Source: Alphaproteobacteria bacterium
Lineage (GTDB): Bacteria; Pseudomonadota; Alphaproteobacteria; Bin95
DNA length: 37,366 nucleotides
Assembly: GCA_022821735.1 (NCBI GenBank)
Contig: JAJECZ010000193.1
Location: forward strand, 1-37,366
Reading direction: 5' to 3'
The translations under genes were made by a program, and so were the position numbers. Positions within the stretch are counted from its first letter, which is position 1. Every line of letters begins with the position of its first letter. Positions 24,459 through 32,778 of the stretch are shown in pieces. The notes beneath the pieces were generated by a model. The model saw only the letters and a list, made by a program, of their open reading frames with translations. It was not told the DNA's origin and made no database searches.

Positions 24459-25648
24459 TATTGTCTCGCGACGAGAGACGCGGAACTTGCTTCGTATCGA
24501 TATTGGGTAATGGTTCCATCCCGGATCTTTTGAACTGCGTCGTCGATGACGTCGAGAGGCACCAGGAACCACTCGCGCGGCACAACCGGATTGCCGAAGC
24601 GGTCTTCGATCTCGATGTCAAGACGCGCCGGCGCGAAGATGCGGTGGATCAACTGCTCCAGCTTCGCGCGGTCGATGTTGTAGAGACTATAGGTGGCGAC
24701 GATCTGGACCTCGGCCATCAGGAACGTCGGGTCGAGCCGGGCGCCGGCGATGCGCGTTTCCACCTTCGCGGTGGTGACGCCGATTTTATGCACGAGGTCA
24801 CGGTTTTCAGCGACGAACGGAATATCCGCCTTGCTCCGCAGCACGTAGATGGTGCCGCTGGCCTCGTCGCCGTCCGCGGTCATGTCAGCAAACAGCGGAC
24901 CCGCCGACGTCTCCAGTATCCGTCTGCCCTTCTCGTCCTTGTGCAAGGCCCGCTGGAGCGAACGCCTGAGCATGTTGCTCTCGGTGCCGTTATCAAAGAT
25001 CACGCGCAGCCGCGCGTCGCGGTCGCCGTAACGCTGCGTGAACTCCTCGCCCATCTCAGCGACATAGGCTTTCTGCCCGCCAATGATGAAGAACCGGCCG
25101 GGCTCGATGTCGGCCTGGATGCCAAGGGGACGGGTTTCCCGGAGACCGGCGTCCAGTTCCTTCTGGACTTGCTCGAAGAGCGGACGGAACGTCTCGAAGT
25201 CCTCGCATTTGCTGCGGGTCGCGATCTCCTCAGCGGCGCGTTTCTCTGCGCTCGATCGCACGTGGCGGAGTTCGCCAATGTCCGGCGCGGCAGACTCGAC
25301 GCCGAGCTCCGCCAGCAAGGCGTCGTCGTCCATACCGTCCGGGGACGGGGAGGCGGTTTCGGCTGGATGGCTCAGGAGATCCTGATGGTCGAGAGAGGAT
25401 AGCAATTCCCGACATTTATCCTGCTCGCGGATACGGTCCAAACGCACCGCATAGAGACGTTCGAAGATGTCGCCGTCCTCGCTGTGGCGCGGAGCGTGGC
25501 CATGCGCCTCGACGAAACGCTGGATTTCTTCGAAGCCCGCGATGATCCTCTCTTCTTTCGGCGTGCGGCTTGCCGCCTTCTCCGGCTCGACGACGACGCC
25601 GAGGTCCGCGAGCAGGGCGTCGTCCTCGTCGGTGAACTTCCTATCCAT
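24458..25648 (-). CDS. GIY-YIG-like (T5orf172/MUG113-type) protein with duplicated acidic motif
   Basis: A 396-residue protein. The C-terminal domain (about 264-375) is the MUG113/T5orf172 branch of GIY-YIG: GTIYVLRS (265-272) replaces GIY, HKIGVT (287-292) replaces YIG, Arg299 and Glu331 (KLEQLIHRIF) are in place, and NPVVPREWFLVPLDVIDDAV closes the domain. The central domain (about 150-260) has IEPGRFFIIGGQKAYVAEMG and RDARLRVIFDNGTESNMLRR, a usual partner of this family. The N-terminal part is flexible and carries the segment DDALLADLGV at 9-18 again as DDALLAELGV at 108-117. The start overlaps the helicase stop by 8 bases. It may be a nuclease or a DNA-binding subunit. Confidence 0.85.
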   Translation of the reverse strand: MDRKFTDEDDALLADLGVVVEPEKAASRTPKEERIIAGFEEIQRFVEAHGHAPRHSEDGDIFERLYAVRLDRIREQDKCRELLSSLDHQDLLSHPAETASPSPDGMDDDALLAELGVESAAPDIGELRHVRSSAEKRAAEEIATRSKCEDFETFRPLFEQVQKELDAGLRETRPLGIQADIEPGRFFIIGGQKAYVAEMGEEFTQRYGDRDARLRVIFDNGTESNMLRRSLQRALHKDEKGRRILETSAGPLFADMTADGDEASGTIYVLRSKADIPFVAENRDLVHKIGVTTAKVETRIAGARLDPTFLMAEVQIVATYSLYNIDRAKLEQLIHRIFAPARLDIEIEDRFGNPVVPREWFLVPLDVIDDAVQKIRDGTITQYRYEASSASLVARQ

Positions 25649-27686
25649 CGGCGGCCGCAGCCTTCATGCGGGCGAGGAACGCCACGCCCTCTGCCATGCG
25701 CTTCTCCCATGGATCCGCTGACGTGATCGACGGCAGGCGGCCGCGCTCCTGCTTGAACCGGAGGGCTCGCCGCGCGAGGTCGCGCGCCTCCTCCGGAGTG
25801 AGTTGGATTTTCTTCGCCGTGATGATGGCGGCGACCTGTTTCAGGCTCTCCTCGCTCATCGCTTTGGCCAGGATCGCGTAGGCCTCGCCGAAGGGGTTGA
25901 TCCTGTCGATCAGGTCGATTTCGAGGTCGCGCACGTCCATGGCGAATTTCCGGACACCGTCGATCAGCGCGGTGCCGCCGTTCGACTGTGCCTGCGGCTC
26001 ATCGAGCACGGCCTCCTTCGCCTTCTGGGTCAGGTTCAGCGCGGCGATGGCGTGCTGGCGAACCGCCTCCCGGTCTTCTTCGGAGAGTTCGGGATATCGA
26101 TCCGTGACGATCTTGCCCATACGGACCTGGGTCAGTTCCTCAGGCACGAGTTCCTCGTCGAACAGCCCGCGCTCTACGGAAGTCCTGTCCTGCGCGAACG
26201 CAGCGATCACCTCGTTCAGATCCTCCCGGCAGATGCGCTCAGCCTCCTTGCCCTTCGGTGCCACCAGTCCCTTGATCTCGATGTGGAACTGGCCGGTATC
26301 GTGATTGAAACCGACATTGCACTTCTCCGGGTCGTAACCTTCGTCGCCGTAGTCGGCGCCCTCGACCGGACCGCTTTCCGGTCTCTTCGGCGTGAAGTTG
26401 AAACGGGGCGCGAGCACCTGCTCCATCAACAGGCTCGCCGCGATAGCCTTGAGCGTATCGTTCACGGCCTCGGTGACCGCCTCTTCCGAGGCGTCGGGCT
26501 CGGCGATCAGGTTGGTGAAGCGGGCGCGGGCCTTACCAGGCGCATCGCGGGTCGCGCGGCCGATGATCTGCACGATCTCGGTCAGGCTGGAGCGGTAGCC
26601 CACCGTCAGCGCGTGATTGCACCAGATCCAGTCGAAGCCCTCCTTGGCCATGCCGAGGGCGACGATGATGTCGACATGGTCGCGGTCGCTCATCCGGTCC
26701 GTGTCCCGGAGCGCGGCAGCGACCGGCTCCCGCCTCACAGGGTCATCGTCGACCAAGTCAGCGATCCGCAGAATGCGGCCTCCGGGCATCCTGACCAGCT
26801 GAAATCCGGTCGTCGCGTCCGTGCCTTCCCACTCGCCCAGCTCCTCGATGATGTGCTCCACCTCACGAATCTTGTCCTTGGTGCTCTCGCGCGAATTGAC
26901 GCTGGGGATGTGGATGATCGTCTTCTCGCCCGGATCGAGCACCCGCAGGATGTCGTCGGCATAGTTCCCTGTGTAGAAGAAATAACCGATGTCGAGCCGC
27001 TTCAGATACTCATAGCCGTTGAGCTGCTCGTAGTAGGTATATGTGACGGTCTCGAACCGCGCCTCGTCGTGGGGCATAAGCACGGGCTGGGCATCGCCCC
27101 GAAAGTACGATCCCGTCATGGCCACGATATGTGTCCGGTCGCGGGCAATGAGCTGTCCGACATGCTCGCCCAGCCGATTGTCGGGATTGGCCGAGACGTG
27201 GTGGAACTCGTCGACCGCGATCAGTCGGCCGTCGAAAGCATCCGCGCCGAACCGTTCCATGGCGAAGCGGAAGGTGGCGTGGGTGCATACCAGGACGCGG
27301 TCATCGCTCTTGAGAAAGGTCTTGACGGAATTGACCTTGCCGCCGTCCGTGCCCGGAGCGTTGCAGAGGTTCCATTTCGGGGCAACGGTCCAGTCGGCCC
27401 AGAAACCGAACTCGCGCAACGGCGCGTCAGCGAAGCTCGCCCCTATGGTCCTCTCGGGCACGACAATGATTGCCTGACGAAGGCCCTGGTTGTGCAGTTT
27501 GTCGAGCGCGATGAACATCAGCGCCCGGCTCTTGCCCGATGCCGGTGGCGACTTGATCAGGAGGTACTGCTCGCCGCGCTTCTCCCACGCCCTCTCCTGC
27601 ATCGGGCGCATGCCGAGTTCGTTGGATCGGGTGGAACTGCCGCTGCAGGCGTACGTGACGGAAACGGAGGGGGCGCTTTCGTTCAT
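25641..27686 (-). CDS. SF2 DEAD/DEAH-type helicase of the restriction-like operon
   Basis: A 681-residue helicase. SPPASGKS (46-53) is Walker A, VVPERTIG is motif Ia, VDEFHH (158-163) is a DEAH-like motif II, MTGSYFRGD is motif III, ALGMAKEGFDW is motif V, and QIIGRATRDAPGKAR is motif VI with the arginine finger. This resembles the helicase of type I/III restriction complexes, without a fused nuclease. About 250 C-terminal residues are helical and probably bind partners. The start at ATG 27686 is set by the ATGA overlap with the preceding gene; upstream in-frame ATGs lie inside that gene. Its tight coupling to a methyltransferase and GIY-YIG genes indicates a translocating subunit of a multi-protein restriction system. 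Confidence 0.92.
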   Translation of the reverse strand: MNESAPSVSVTYACSGSSTRSNELGMRPMQERAWEKRGEQYLLIKSPPASGKSRALMFIALDKLHNQGLRQAIIVVPERTIGASFADAPLREFGFWADWTVAPKWNLCNAPGTDGGKVNSVKTFLKSDDRVLVCTHATFRFAMERFGADAFDGRLIAVDEFHHVSANPDNRLGEHVGQLIARDRTHIVAMTGSYFRGDAQPVLMPHDEARFETVTYTYYEQLNGYEYLKRLDIGYFFYTGNYADDILRVLDPGEKTIIHIPSVNSRESTKDKIREVEHIIEELGEWEGTDATTGFQLVRMPGGRILRIADLVDDDPVRREPVAAALRDTDRMSDRDHVDIIVALGMAKEGFDWIWCNHALTVGYRSSLTEIVQIIGRATRDAPGKARARFTNLIAEPDASEEAVTEAVNDTLKAIAASLLMEQVLAPRFNFTPKRPESGPVEGADYGDEGYDPEKCNVGFNHDTGQFHIEIKGLVAPKGKEAERICREDLNEVIAAFAQDRTSVERGLFDEELVPEELTQVRMGKIVTDRYPELSEEDREAVRQHAIAALNLTQKAKEAVLDEPQAQSNGGTALIDGVRKFAMDVRDLEIDLIDRINPFGEAYAILAKAMSEESLKQVAAIITAKKIQLTPEEARDLARRALRFKQERGRLPSITSADPWEKRMAEGVAFLARMKAAAADG

Positions 27687-28543
27687 GCGGGCCTGACCCT
27701 CCGGTCGAAGCGGCGAAGGAACAGGCGTGCCGTCACGAGCGAAATCTGAAGCCTGAAGGTTGCATCTTCTTCCTCGGACAGGCCCGGATGTCCGCCATGG
27801 GGATGCATTCTGCTCATCAACCCCTGAACGTATTGTGGCTTTTGGTTGTTGGGATTCCACTCGTTGTAGTCGATGAGCAGGAACGGTGGCTGAAGGCGGC
27901 CGAGATAGTCCCGTTTAGCCTTGCCGTCACCGCTACCAGCATAACCCAACCCGGTGGCGATTTCGTTGAGGTAACTTTCATGGAAGTTTCGCAACTCTCC
28001 GTTGGCCGATGACCACTCCCCACGTCCGAATGCTGAGAGTGCCTGAGTCAAATGCCCCTTCGCAACGGTAAGGCCGTGTCGGTTCAATAGCAGTGCAATT
28101 TCGGTTTCAGCTTCCCGGAAATCGAGTTCGGGAACGTCTGAAGGCAGCATCCGCACAAGCTGAACGGTCGTTTCCGTTTGCTCGCTTGGCCAATAGGCTT
28201 CGGAGTCGACCTCTTCCTCCGTCGTGCGAACTTCGAACCCGTCAAATCGCAAGCCTGCAACGAGCTTCCTCCAGGCAGCCGAATGTTGCATGTACTCGGC
28301 CGCCGAAATCGCGATTTCGACTACTGCGCGGCTCAAGTGTACCCGTCCACCTTCTGTCAGGACCTCAATTTCCTCCTCGCAGGCGATACGCGCCCAGTCC
28401 GCAACCCGCGCCGGTTTGCTCGACGCTCTGCACCTTCCTGCTATACCCCACTCGACCTCCAGCACCTCCATGGCGCCGTGTGACTGGAAACTCGAAACGA
28501 CCTCGGCAGCAGCGACGACGGTCATGCGACTGAACTCGCTCAT
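27683..28543 (-). CDS. Unknown 286-aa protein coupled to methyltransferase and helicase
   Basis: 286 residues, coupled by ATGA to the methyltransferase upstream and to the helicase downstream. The N-terminal half is acidic (EEEIEVLTEGGRVHLSRAVVEIAI). The C-terminal half reads as a helical bundle: GELRNFHESYLNEIATGLGY, LIDYNEWNPNNQKPQYVQGLMSR, HPHGGHPGLSEEEDATFRL and ISLVTARLFLRRFDRR. The GGHPGLSEEEDATFRL segment recalls the C-terminal region of Abi_C-like and HEPN-like proteins, but similarity was judged by eye only. No Rx4-6H HEPN site can be assigned with confidence. It could be a scaffold or regulatory subunit; its presence in the middle of the operon means it is probably required. Confidence 0.75.
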   Translation of the reverse strand: MSEFSRMTVVAAAEVVSSFQSHGAMEVLEVEWGIAGRCRASSKPARVADWARIACEEEIEVLTEGGRVHLSRAVVEIAISAAEYMQHSAAWRKLVAGLRFDGFEVRTTEEEVDSEAYWPSEQTETTVQLVRMLPSDVPELDFREAETEIALLLNRHGLTVAKGHLTQALSAFGRGEWSSANGELRNFHESYLNEIATGLGYAGSGDGKAKRDYLGRLQPPFLLIDYNEWNPNNQKPQYVQGLMSRMHPHGGHPGLSEEEDATFRLQISLVTARLFLRRFDRRVRPA

Positions 28544-31293
28544 GCCGTTCCCTTCGCTTGGCTGCTCATGTCGATGTAGAGTTGGAAGAGCTTCTCCAGG
28601 CGTTCCGTGTCGTTTCGGAAGCGGCGCCCGATATAGATGCGCTCGAGAATCTCGTCGTTGCGTTCATGCGCCGCGCGCAGATCGTTCGGCATCTTCGAGG
28701 GATCGTAGAGGTCGGCGATGGTTGCCGGGAAGTGTGCCTCCCGGGTGAGCAGAATATTCTCAGCGCTGTCCGTGAGGTCGGCCTTGTTTTTCTTCGTTAG
28801 CGAGGGCACCGGAAATGTATTCCATCCGAGGACACTGGAATAGGAAAACCGCATTTCCAAACGCCCACACACTGCGCCAATCCATGCGATATGCAGTTTG
28901 GAAACAACAAGCGCCATATTCCAGAGTGGAGCATCATAAAGGGCGTAGCATTTGATAGTAGCGACCGCCCGTTCATTCATTAGGTCGCAAGGAAGATATT
29001 CTCTGTTCTCCGACGTGGTTTGAGGTACTATCATAAAATTGCTGCCAGCCGCCGTAACGTCACGAAAGCGATGAGGGGTGCCCGCCAGCAATTGCGCTGT
29101 TGTGTCAGTTAACTTTTTGCTTCTCACTTTGCGGACTGCCTGGACACGTCGCCTTATGCCTTCGATGGCGTTCGCCTCATTTAATGATTCATCATCGATC
29201 CAAAGACATACCCGCGGGATGCCACTGACCACTTCCTTCGCCCCATAAATGGGTCGAAAAAATTTCACTGCTCGGGCGTCTTCGGCGATCAAGCTACGTG
29301 CGTCGGCAGGAGACATAATTAAATCGATGGCAAAATACGGATGATTACCATTGCTCATGGGTGAAATTTCGGAAATAGGTGTCGTCTCCTTTCTTACATA
29401 GAGTTCTGGGCCCGGAATAAGGTACCCGTTGATTTCAGGGACATGTCGAATGGAGGTCTTATTATCTTCAACATCGAAGAGCCTTACAGCTTTAGCATGG
29501 CTCGCGGAAAGTCCAATAACTATGACAGTAATGCCAGCATTATTGGCAGCCAAGTTTTTCCACTTGAATGAACGATACGCGAAATGGATAGAGGCACCCA
29601 ATTGGCTCAGAAGAGGCCATAACACAGCAACTTGGCTGCCTTGGCAGATTGAATTCGTGGCGACAAGTGCTGCTGCGCCGTGAGTTTCCTTGAGGAAGAC
29701 CGCGGCCTTTAGGAACCAAGCAGTTACGTAATCGAGGTTTCCCCAGCGCTTTATAGTCCCCTTGAAGATGTGCTCAAGATCTTGTTTCTGTTCTTTCGAT
29801 TGCTTGTTGTAGCCCGAGTAAGGAGGATTTCCGCAAACATAGGTCTCGCCGCCTTCGTTCTCGAAGTCGATCTCGGCCTGATCGAGCGGTGTTTCGAACA
29901 GGTCATCGGCGGTATGCTTGACGGCGGTACCGGTAGGCGGGCAGATGTTTAGCCAGTCGAGCCGCAGCGCGTTCCCACAGGTGATCCAGTTCATGGCGTC
30001 AAGCGGAAGGAATTCCGTCAGCGCTTCCCGCTGGCCACGATGCAGCACGTCGCACTGATATTCTGCAATGACCAAGGCGAGGCGGGCAATCTCGGCCGGG
30101 AAGTCCCGCAACTCGATGCCCCGGAAGTTGGTCAGGGGAATATCCGATCGGCGCCCGCTCTCGCGCCTTCTCCTGTTGACCTCCGCCTCGATCTCGCGCA
30201 TCTCTTTGTAGGCGATGACCAGAAAGTTGCCAGAACCGCACGCTGGATCGAACACGCGGATACGAGCCATGCGGTTGCGCAGGTTTAGAAGCTTGCGAGA
30301 ATTGGTCCCGGCGTCTTCCAGTTTCTCGCGAAGATCGTCGAGGAACAGCGGATTGAGCACCTTCAGGATGTTCGGCACGCTGGTGTAGTGCATGCCGAGC
30401 GCGCCGCGCTCCTTGTCGTCGGCGACAGCCTGGATCATCGATCCGAAGATGTCCGGGTTGATCTTCTTCCAGTCGAGGTTCCCGATGTGAAGAAGATAGG
30501 ATCGCGCAATCCGGCTGAACCGAGGCACCTCCGTCGACTCCGAGAAGAGTCCTCCGTTCACATAGGGAAACGAGGCGGCCCAGCGCGGGATGTCAGCACC
30601 CTTCCGTGCCTGAGCATCCGTATTCATGGCGCGGAATATCTCGCCGATCACCTCGTGGGTGTTCGAACTGTCGGCCGCGCTCATCCACTCGATCGTATCA
30701 GTGAAGAGCCCCGATACGTTGAAGATATCGGTGTCCTCCGCGAAGAAGCAGAAGATGAGTCGCGCCATGAAGTGATTCATTTCGGGACGGCGCTCGGCAG
30801 CGCCCCATTTCGGATTCTCCTTCAGCAGTTCGACATAAAGCCGGTTCAGGCGTCCGGTCGCCTTGATGTCGAAGGCGCTCTCTCGGATCTGCTTGACGGT
30901 CGTGATGCCGGCGAGAGGCAGGAAGAAGCCGAAATATTCGGGGAAGTCCGGATAGTCGCAGACGATGACGTCGCCGCTGCTCAGCTCCTCGGCGTGGAAA
31001 TCCTCCCCGTCGGTGGCAAGGACGAACTTGGCCCTGGCGCGCGTCGTCGCCGGGCTGGCCTTGAGCTCCGCCAGAGTCGCCGCCGCCCCGCCTTTGGGAC
31101 ACACCTTGATGTGGATGTTGCTGCGCTGCAGCACGCCGCCAAGGTCGGAATTGTTCAAAGCACCGGAACGAAGCCGCTTGACCGTCGTCGTCTTGTTGCC
31201 GAAAGCCTCCAGGAACGCATAGGGAAACTCACCGCCCTCGAAGGGCCGTTCGGCGAGCGCGGATACCGCTTCTTCGATCTCAACGGCATTCAT
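28540..31293 (-). CDS. MmeI-related DNA adenine methyltransferase with a mosaic specificity region
   Basis: A 917-residue protein. SAM-binding motif I is VFDPACGSGNF (347-357), the catalytic motif is NPPYSG (489-494), and the ELRDFPAEIARLAL helix lies between. MNHFMARLIFCFFAEDTDIF (172-191) and the C-terminal LRAAHERNDEILERIY are typical of the MmeI family. The first 160 residues, where MmeI carries its D-E-x-K nuclease, hold no such site that I can find. Cleavage must then come from another subunit. Codons from about 495 to 830 (28800-29810) are clearly AT-richer than the flanks and cover the target-recognition part. Start ATG 31293 has AGGACAGGA upstream. Likely N6-adenine methylation of the host; the target is unknown. 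Confidence 0.92.
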   Translation of the reverse strand: MNAVEIEEAVSALAERPFEGGEFPYAFLEAFGNKTTTVKRLRSGALNNSDLGGVLQRSNIHIKVCPKGGAAATLAELKASPATTRARAKFVLATDGEDFHAEELSSGDVIVCDYPDFPEYFGFFLPLAGITTVKQIRESAFDIKATGRLNRLYVELLKENPKWGAAERRPEMNHFMARLIFCFFAEDTDIFNVSGLFTDTIEWMSAADSSNTHEVIGEIFRAMNTDAQARKGADIPRWAASFPYVNGGLFSESTEVPRFSRIARSYLLHIGNLDWKKINPDIFGSMIQAVADDKERGALGMHYTSVPNILKVLNPLFLDDLREKLEDAGTNSRKLLNLRNRMARIRVFDPACGSGNFLVIAYKEMREIEAEVNRRRRESGRRSDIPLTNFRGIELRDFPAEIARLALVIAEYQCDVLHRGQREALTEFLPLDAMNWITCGNALRLDWLNICPPTGTAVKHTADDLFETPLDQAEIDFENEGGETYVCGNPPYSGYNKQSKEQKQDLEHIFKGTIKRWGNLDYVTAWFLKAAVFLKETHGAAALVATNSICQGSQVAVLWPLLSQLGASIHFAYRSFKWKNLAANNAGITVIVIGLSASHAKAVRLFDVEDNKTSIRHVPEINGYLIPGPELYVRKETTPISEISPMSNGNHPYFAIDLIMSPADARSLIAEDARAVKFFRPIYGAKEVVSGIPRVCLWIDDESLNEANAIEGIRRRVQAVRKVRSKKLTDTTAQLLAGTPHRFRDVTAAGSNFMIVPQTTSENREYLPCDLMNERAVATIKCYALYDAPLWNMALVVSKLHIAWIGAVCGRLEMRFSYSSVLGWNTFPVPSLTKKNKADLTDSAENILLTREAHFPATIADLYDPSKMPNDLRAAHERNDEILERIYIGRRFRNDTERLEKLFQLYIDMSSQAKGTA

Positions 31294-31328
31294 CGATCAA
31301 ATCCTGTCCTAATCAAGGATAGGCGATT

Positions 31329-31343
31329 GGGCTTGGCAAGCCC
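31329..31343 (-). terminator. Small hairpin between fic and methyltransferase genes
   Basis: GGGCTT at 31329-31334 and AAGCCC at 31338-31343 flank a three-base loop, 80 bases past the Fic stop and 36 bases before the methyltransferase start. No U-run follows on the minus strand. It may be a weak terminator or an mRNA element. The gap of 130 bases would also have to hold the promoter of the five-gene operon if that is separate from fic. Confidence 0.35.
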
Positions 31344-31423
31344 ACTACCGGGAAGAGACTCAGGTGCCGGTGGTGTAAGAACTTGGTGTCTTTAGCAGCG
31401 CGCGGCGGGAAGGGTGGAGTCGC

Positions 31424-32509
31424 TCAGGCCCGCTCGGAAAGGAGCGCCAAGAGCGGCGGGTTGATGTAGAGGTTTTCGCGCCCCGCTTTGATCTCCTCGA
31501 GGAGGCCTTCGGCCGTGAGGGCTTTCAGGTAAATGGCGGCCGTCTGGCGCTTGGCTATATCCGCCTTGACCACGTCGCCGATCCGGCAGTAGGGATGCAC
31601 GAAGATCAGTTCCGCGAGTTCCCGGGAATAGATCCTCGGCATCCTCTGTCGAATTGCGGCGCCCGTCTCGTCGAGAAGCTCACGGATCGCACGGATTTTG
31701 GCCGTAGTCCATTCGGCTGTCGATCTGATAGCCTCGAGAATGAACAGTATCCACGTTTCCCAGGCCTGTCGGGTAGTGACCTCGAGCAGATACCGGTAGT
31801 AGAGCGCCTTGTTCCGGATGATGTGTCGGCTGAGATAGAGCACGGGTATGTCCAGCAGGCCCTTGTCGACGAGATAGAGTAGGTTCAGCACGCGTCCGGT
31901 TCGTCCGTTTCCGTCGACGAACGGGTGGATCGCCTCGAACTGATAATGCATGACGGCAAGGCGGATCAGCGGGTCGATCTCCCCATCCTCGTGAATGTAG
32001 CGCTCCCAGTTGGCCAGCTTGCTACGGAGAACGTCCTCTCCTTCCGGCGGCGTGTAGATGACCTCGTCGGTCGCATCGTTCACCAACGCCGTTCCCGGCG
32101 TGGTGCGAATGTCGAGTTCCACCCCCTTGATCGTTCGACAGACCTCGACAGCCATGGTGGTCGCAACCGGCCGCTGCCCCAGCATCTCGAAACCTCGGTG
32201 CAACGCGGTGCGGTAGCGCAGAGCTTCCTTGGTGGCAGGGTCGGCTCGACCCGCCGCGTCGTTGGCATAGCGGAACAGCCGGTCAGCCGTCGTGACGATG
32301 TTTTCGATCTCGGAACTCGCCTGCGCTTCGAGCAGGGGGATCGAGTTGATCAACATCGCTTGGTTCGGGATGAGATTCCCGGAGACGCGGAGCTCGGCCA
32401 GTGCCGCGCGCGCGGCAATGCAACTGCGGAGAATGGCCTTGGTTTCCGTTTCCGATGCCGGCGGCAGGTCCGGAAGGTCGTTGAAGGGACAGCCGGGGTC
32501 GAAGGTCAT
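31424..32509 (-). CDS. Fic-family adenylyltransferase with C-terminal winged helix
   Basis: A 361-residue Fic protein. The catalytic motif HPFVDGNGRTGR (195-206) is fully intact, so transfer of AMP to a target protein is expected. The inhibitory helix motif SSEIEN (65-70) is at the N-terminal side, as in class II Fic proteins, so it holds itself inactive. About 75 C-terminal residues (YCRIGDVVKADIAKRQTAAI, then LKALTAEGLLEEI) are a winged helix that can bind DNA. I chose ATG 32509, which has AGGA 9 bases upstream, over a TTG at 32536. Proteins of this build are common in mobile and defence regions. Whether it belongs to the restriction operon or is a stand-alone toxin-like regulator is unclear. 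Confidence 0.92.
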   Translation of the reverse strand: MTFDPGCPFNDLPDLPPASETETKAILRSCIAARAALAELRVSGNLIPNQAMLINSIPLLEAQASSEIENIVTTADRLFRYANDAAGRADPATKEALRYRTALHRGFEMLGQRPVATTMAVEVCRTIKGVELDIRTTPGTALVNDATDEVIYTPPEGEDVLRSKLANWERYIHEDGEIDPLIRLAVMHYQFEAIHPFVDGNGRTGRVLNLLYLVDKGLLDIPVLYLSRHIIRNKALYYRYLLEVTTRQAWETWILFILEAIRSTAEWTTAKIRAIRELLDETGAAIRQRMPRIYSRELAELIFVHPYCRIGDVVKADIAKRQTAAIYLKALTAEGLLEEIKAGRENLYINPPLLALLSERA

Positions 32510-32529
32510 GTTGATGTATCCTGCTTCTC

Positions 32530-32604
32530 TCGACAAATTTTCCGAACATGTCGATCCTGTCGACTTGTCGCTTCAACGTGTCGATGAAATGAGAATACAT
32601 CGAC
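32530..32604. promoter_or_regulatory. Cluster of TGTCGA half-sites upstream of fic
   Basis: TGTCGA or its complement occurs at 32530-32535 (TCGACA), 32549-32554, 32558-32563, and 32579-32584; TGTCG occurs at 32566-32570 and ATCGAC at 32599-32604. Six related copies lie within 75 bases, in the region where the fic promoter must be. This density looks like an operator array, perhaps for the Fic protein itself, which has a winged helix. Base composition here is moderate, so the clustering is unlikely to be a GC artefact. Confidence 0.5.
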
Positions 32605-32778
32605 CCAATGTCCCGTAGCAAGAAGATGGGCTGGTAATGTCGCCCACAGTTCATCGGGCTGTCCAAACTCTCTACTACGGCTGAAGAGACCGCCGAGATG
32701 CAAGCGCTGATACGACGGATGGGTTGCGCGTACCGCCGCCGCGTTGGAGCGCGAACCTGACGAAAGAGGCATCAACGT

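Noticed and set aside
25803-27749. A 648-codon plus-strand frame opposite the SF2 helicase
   Set aside because: The minus strand carries all helicase motifs; the plus product is a Val/Leu/Arg/Asp-rich mirror translation.
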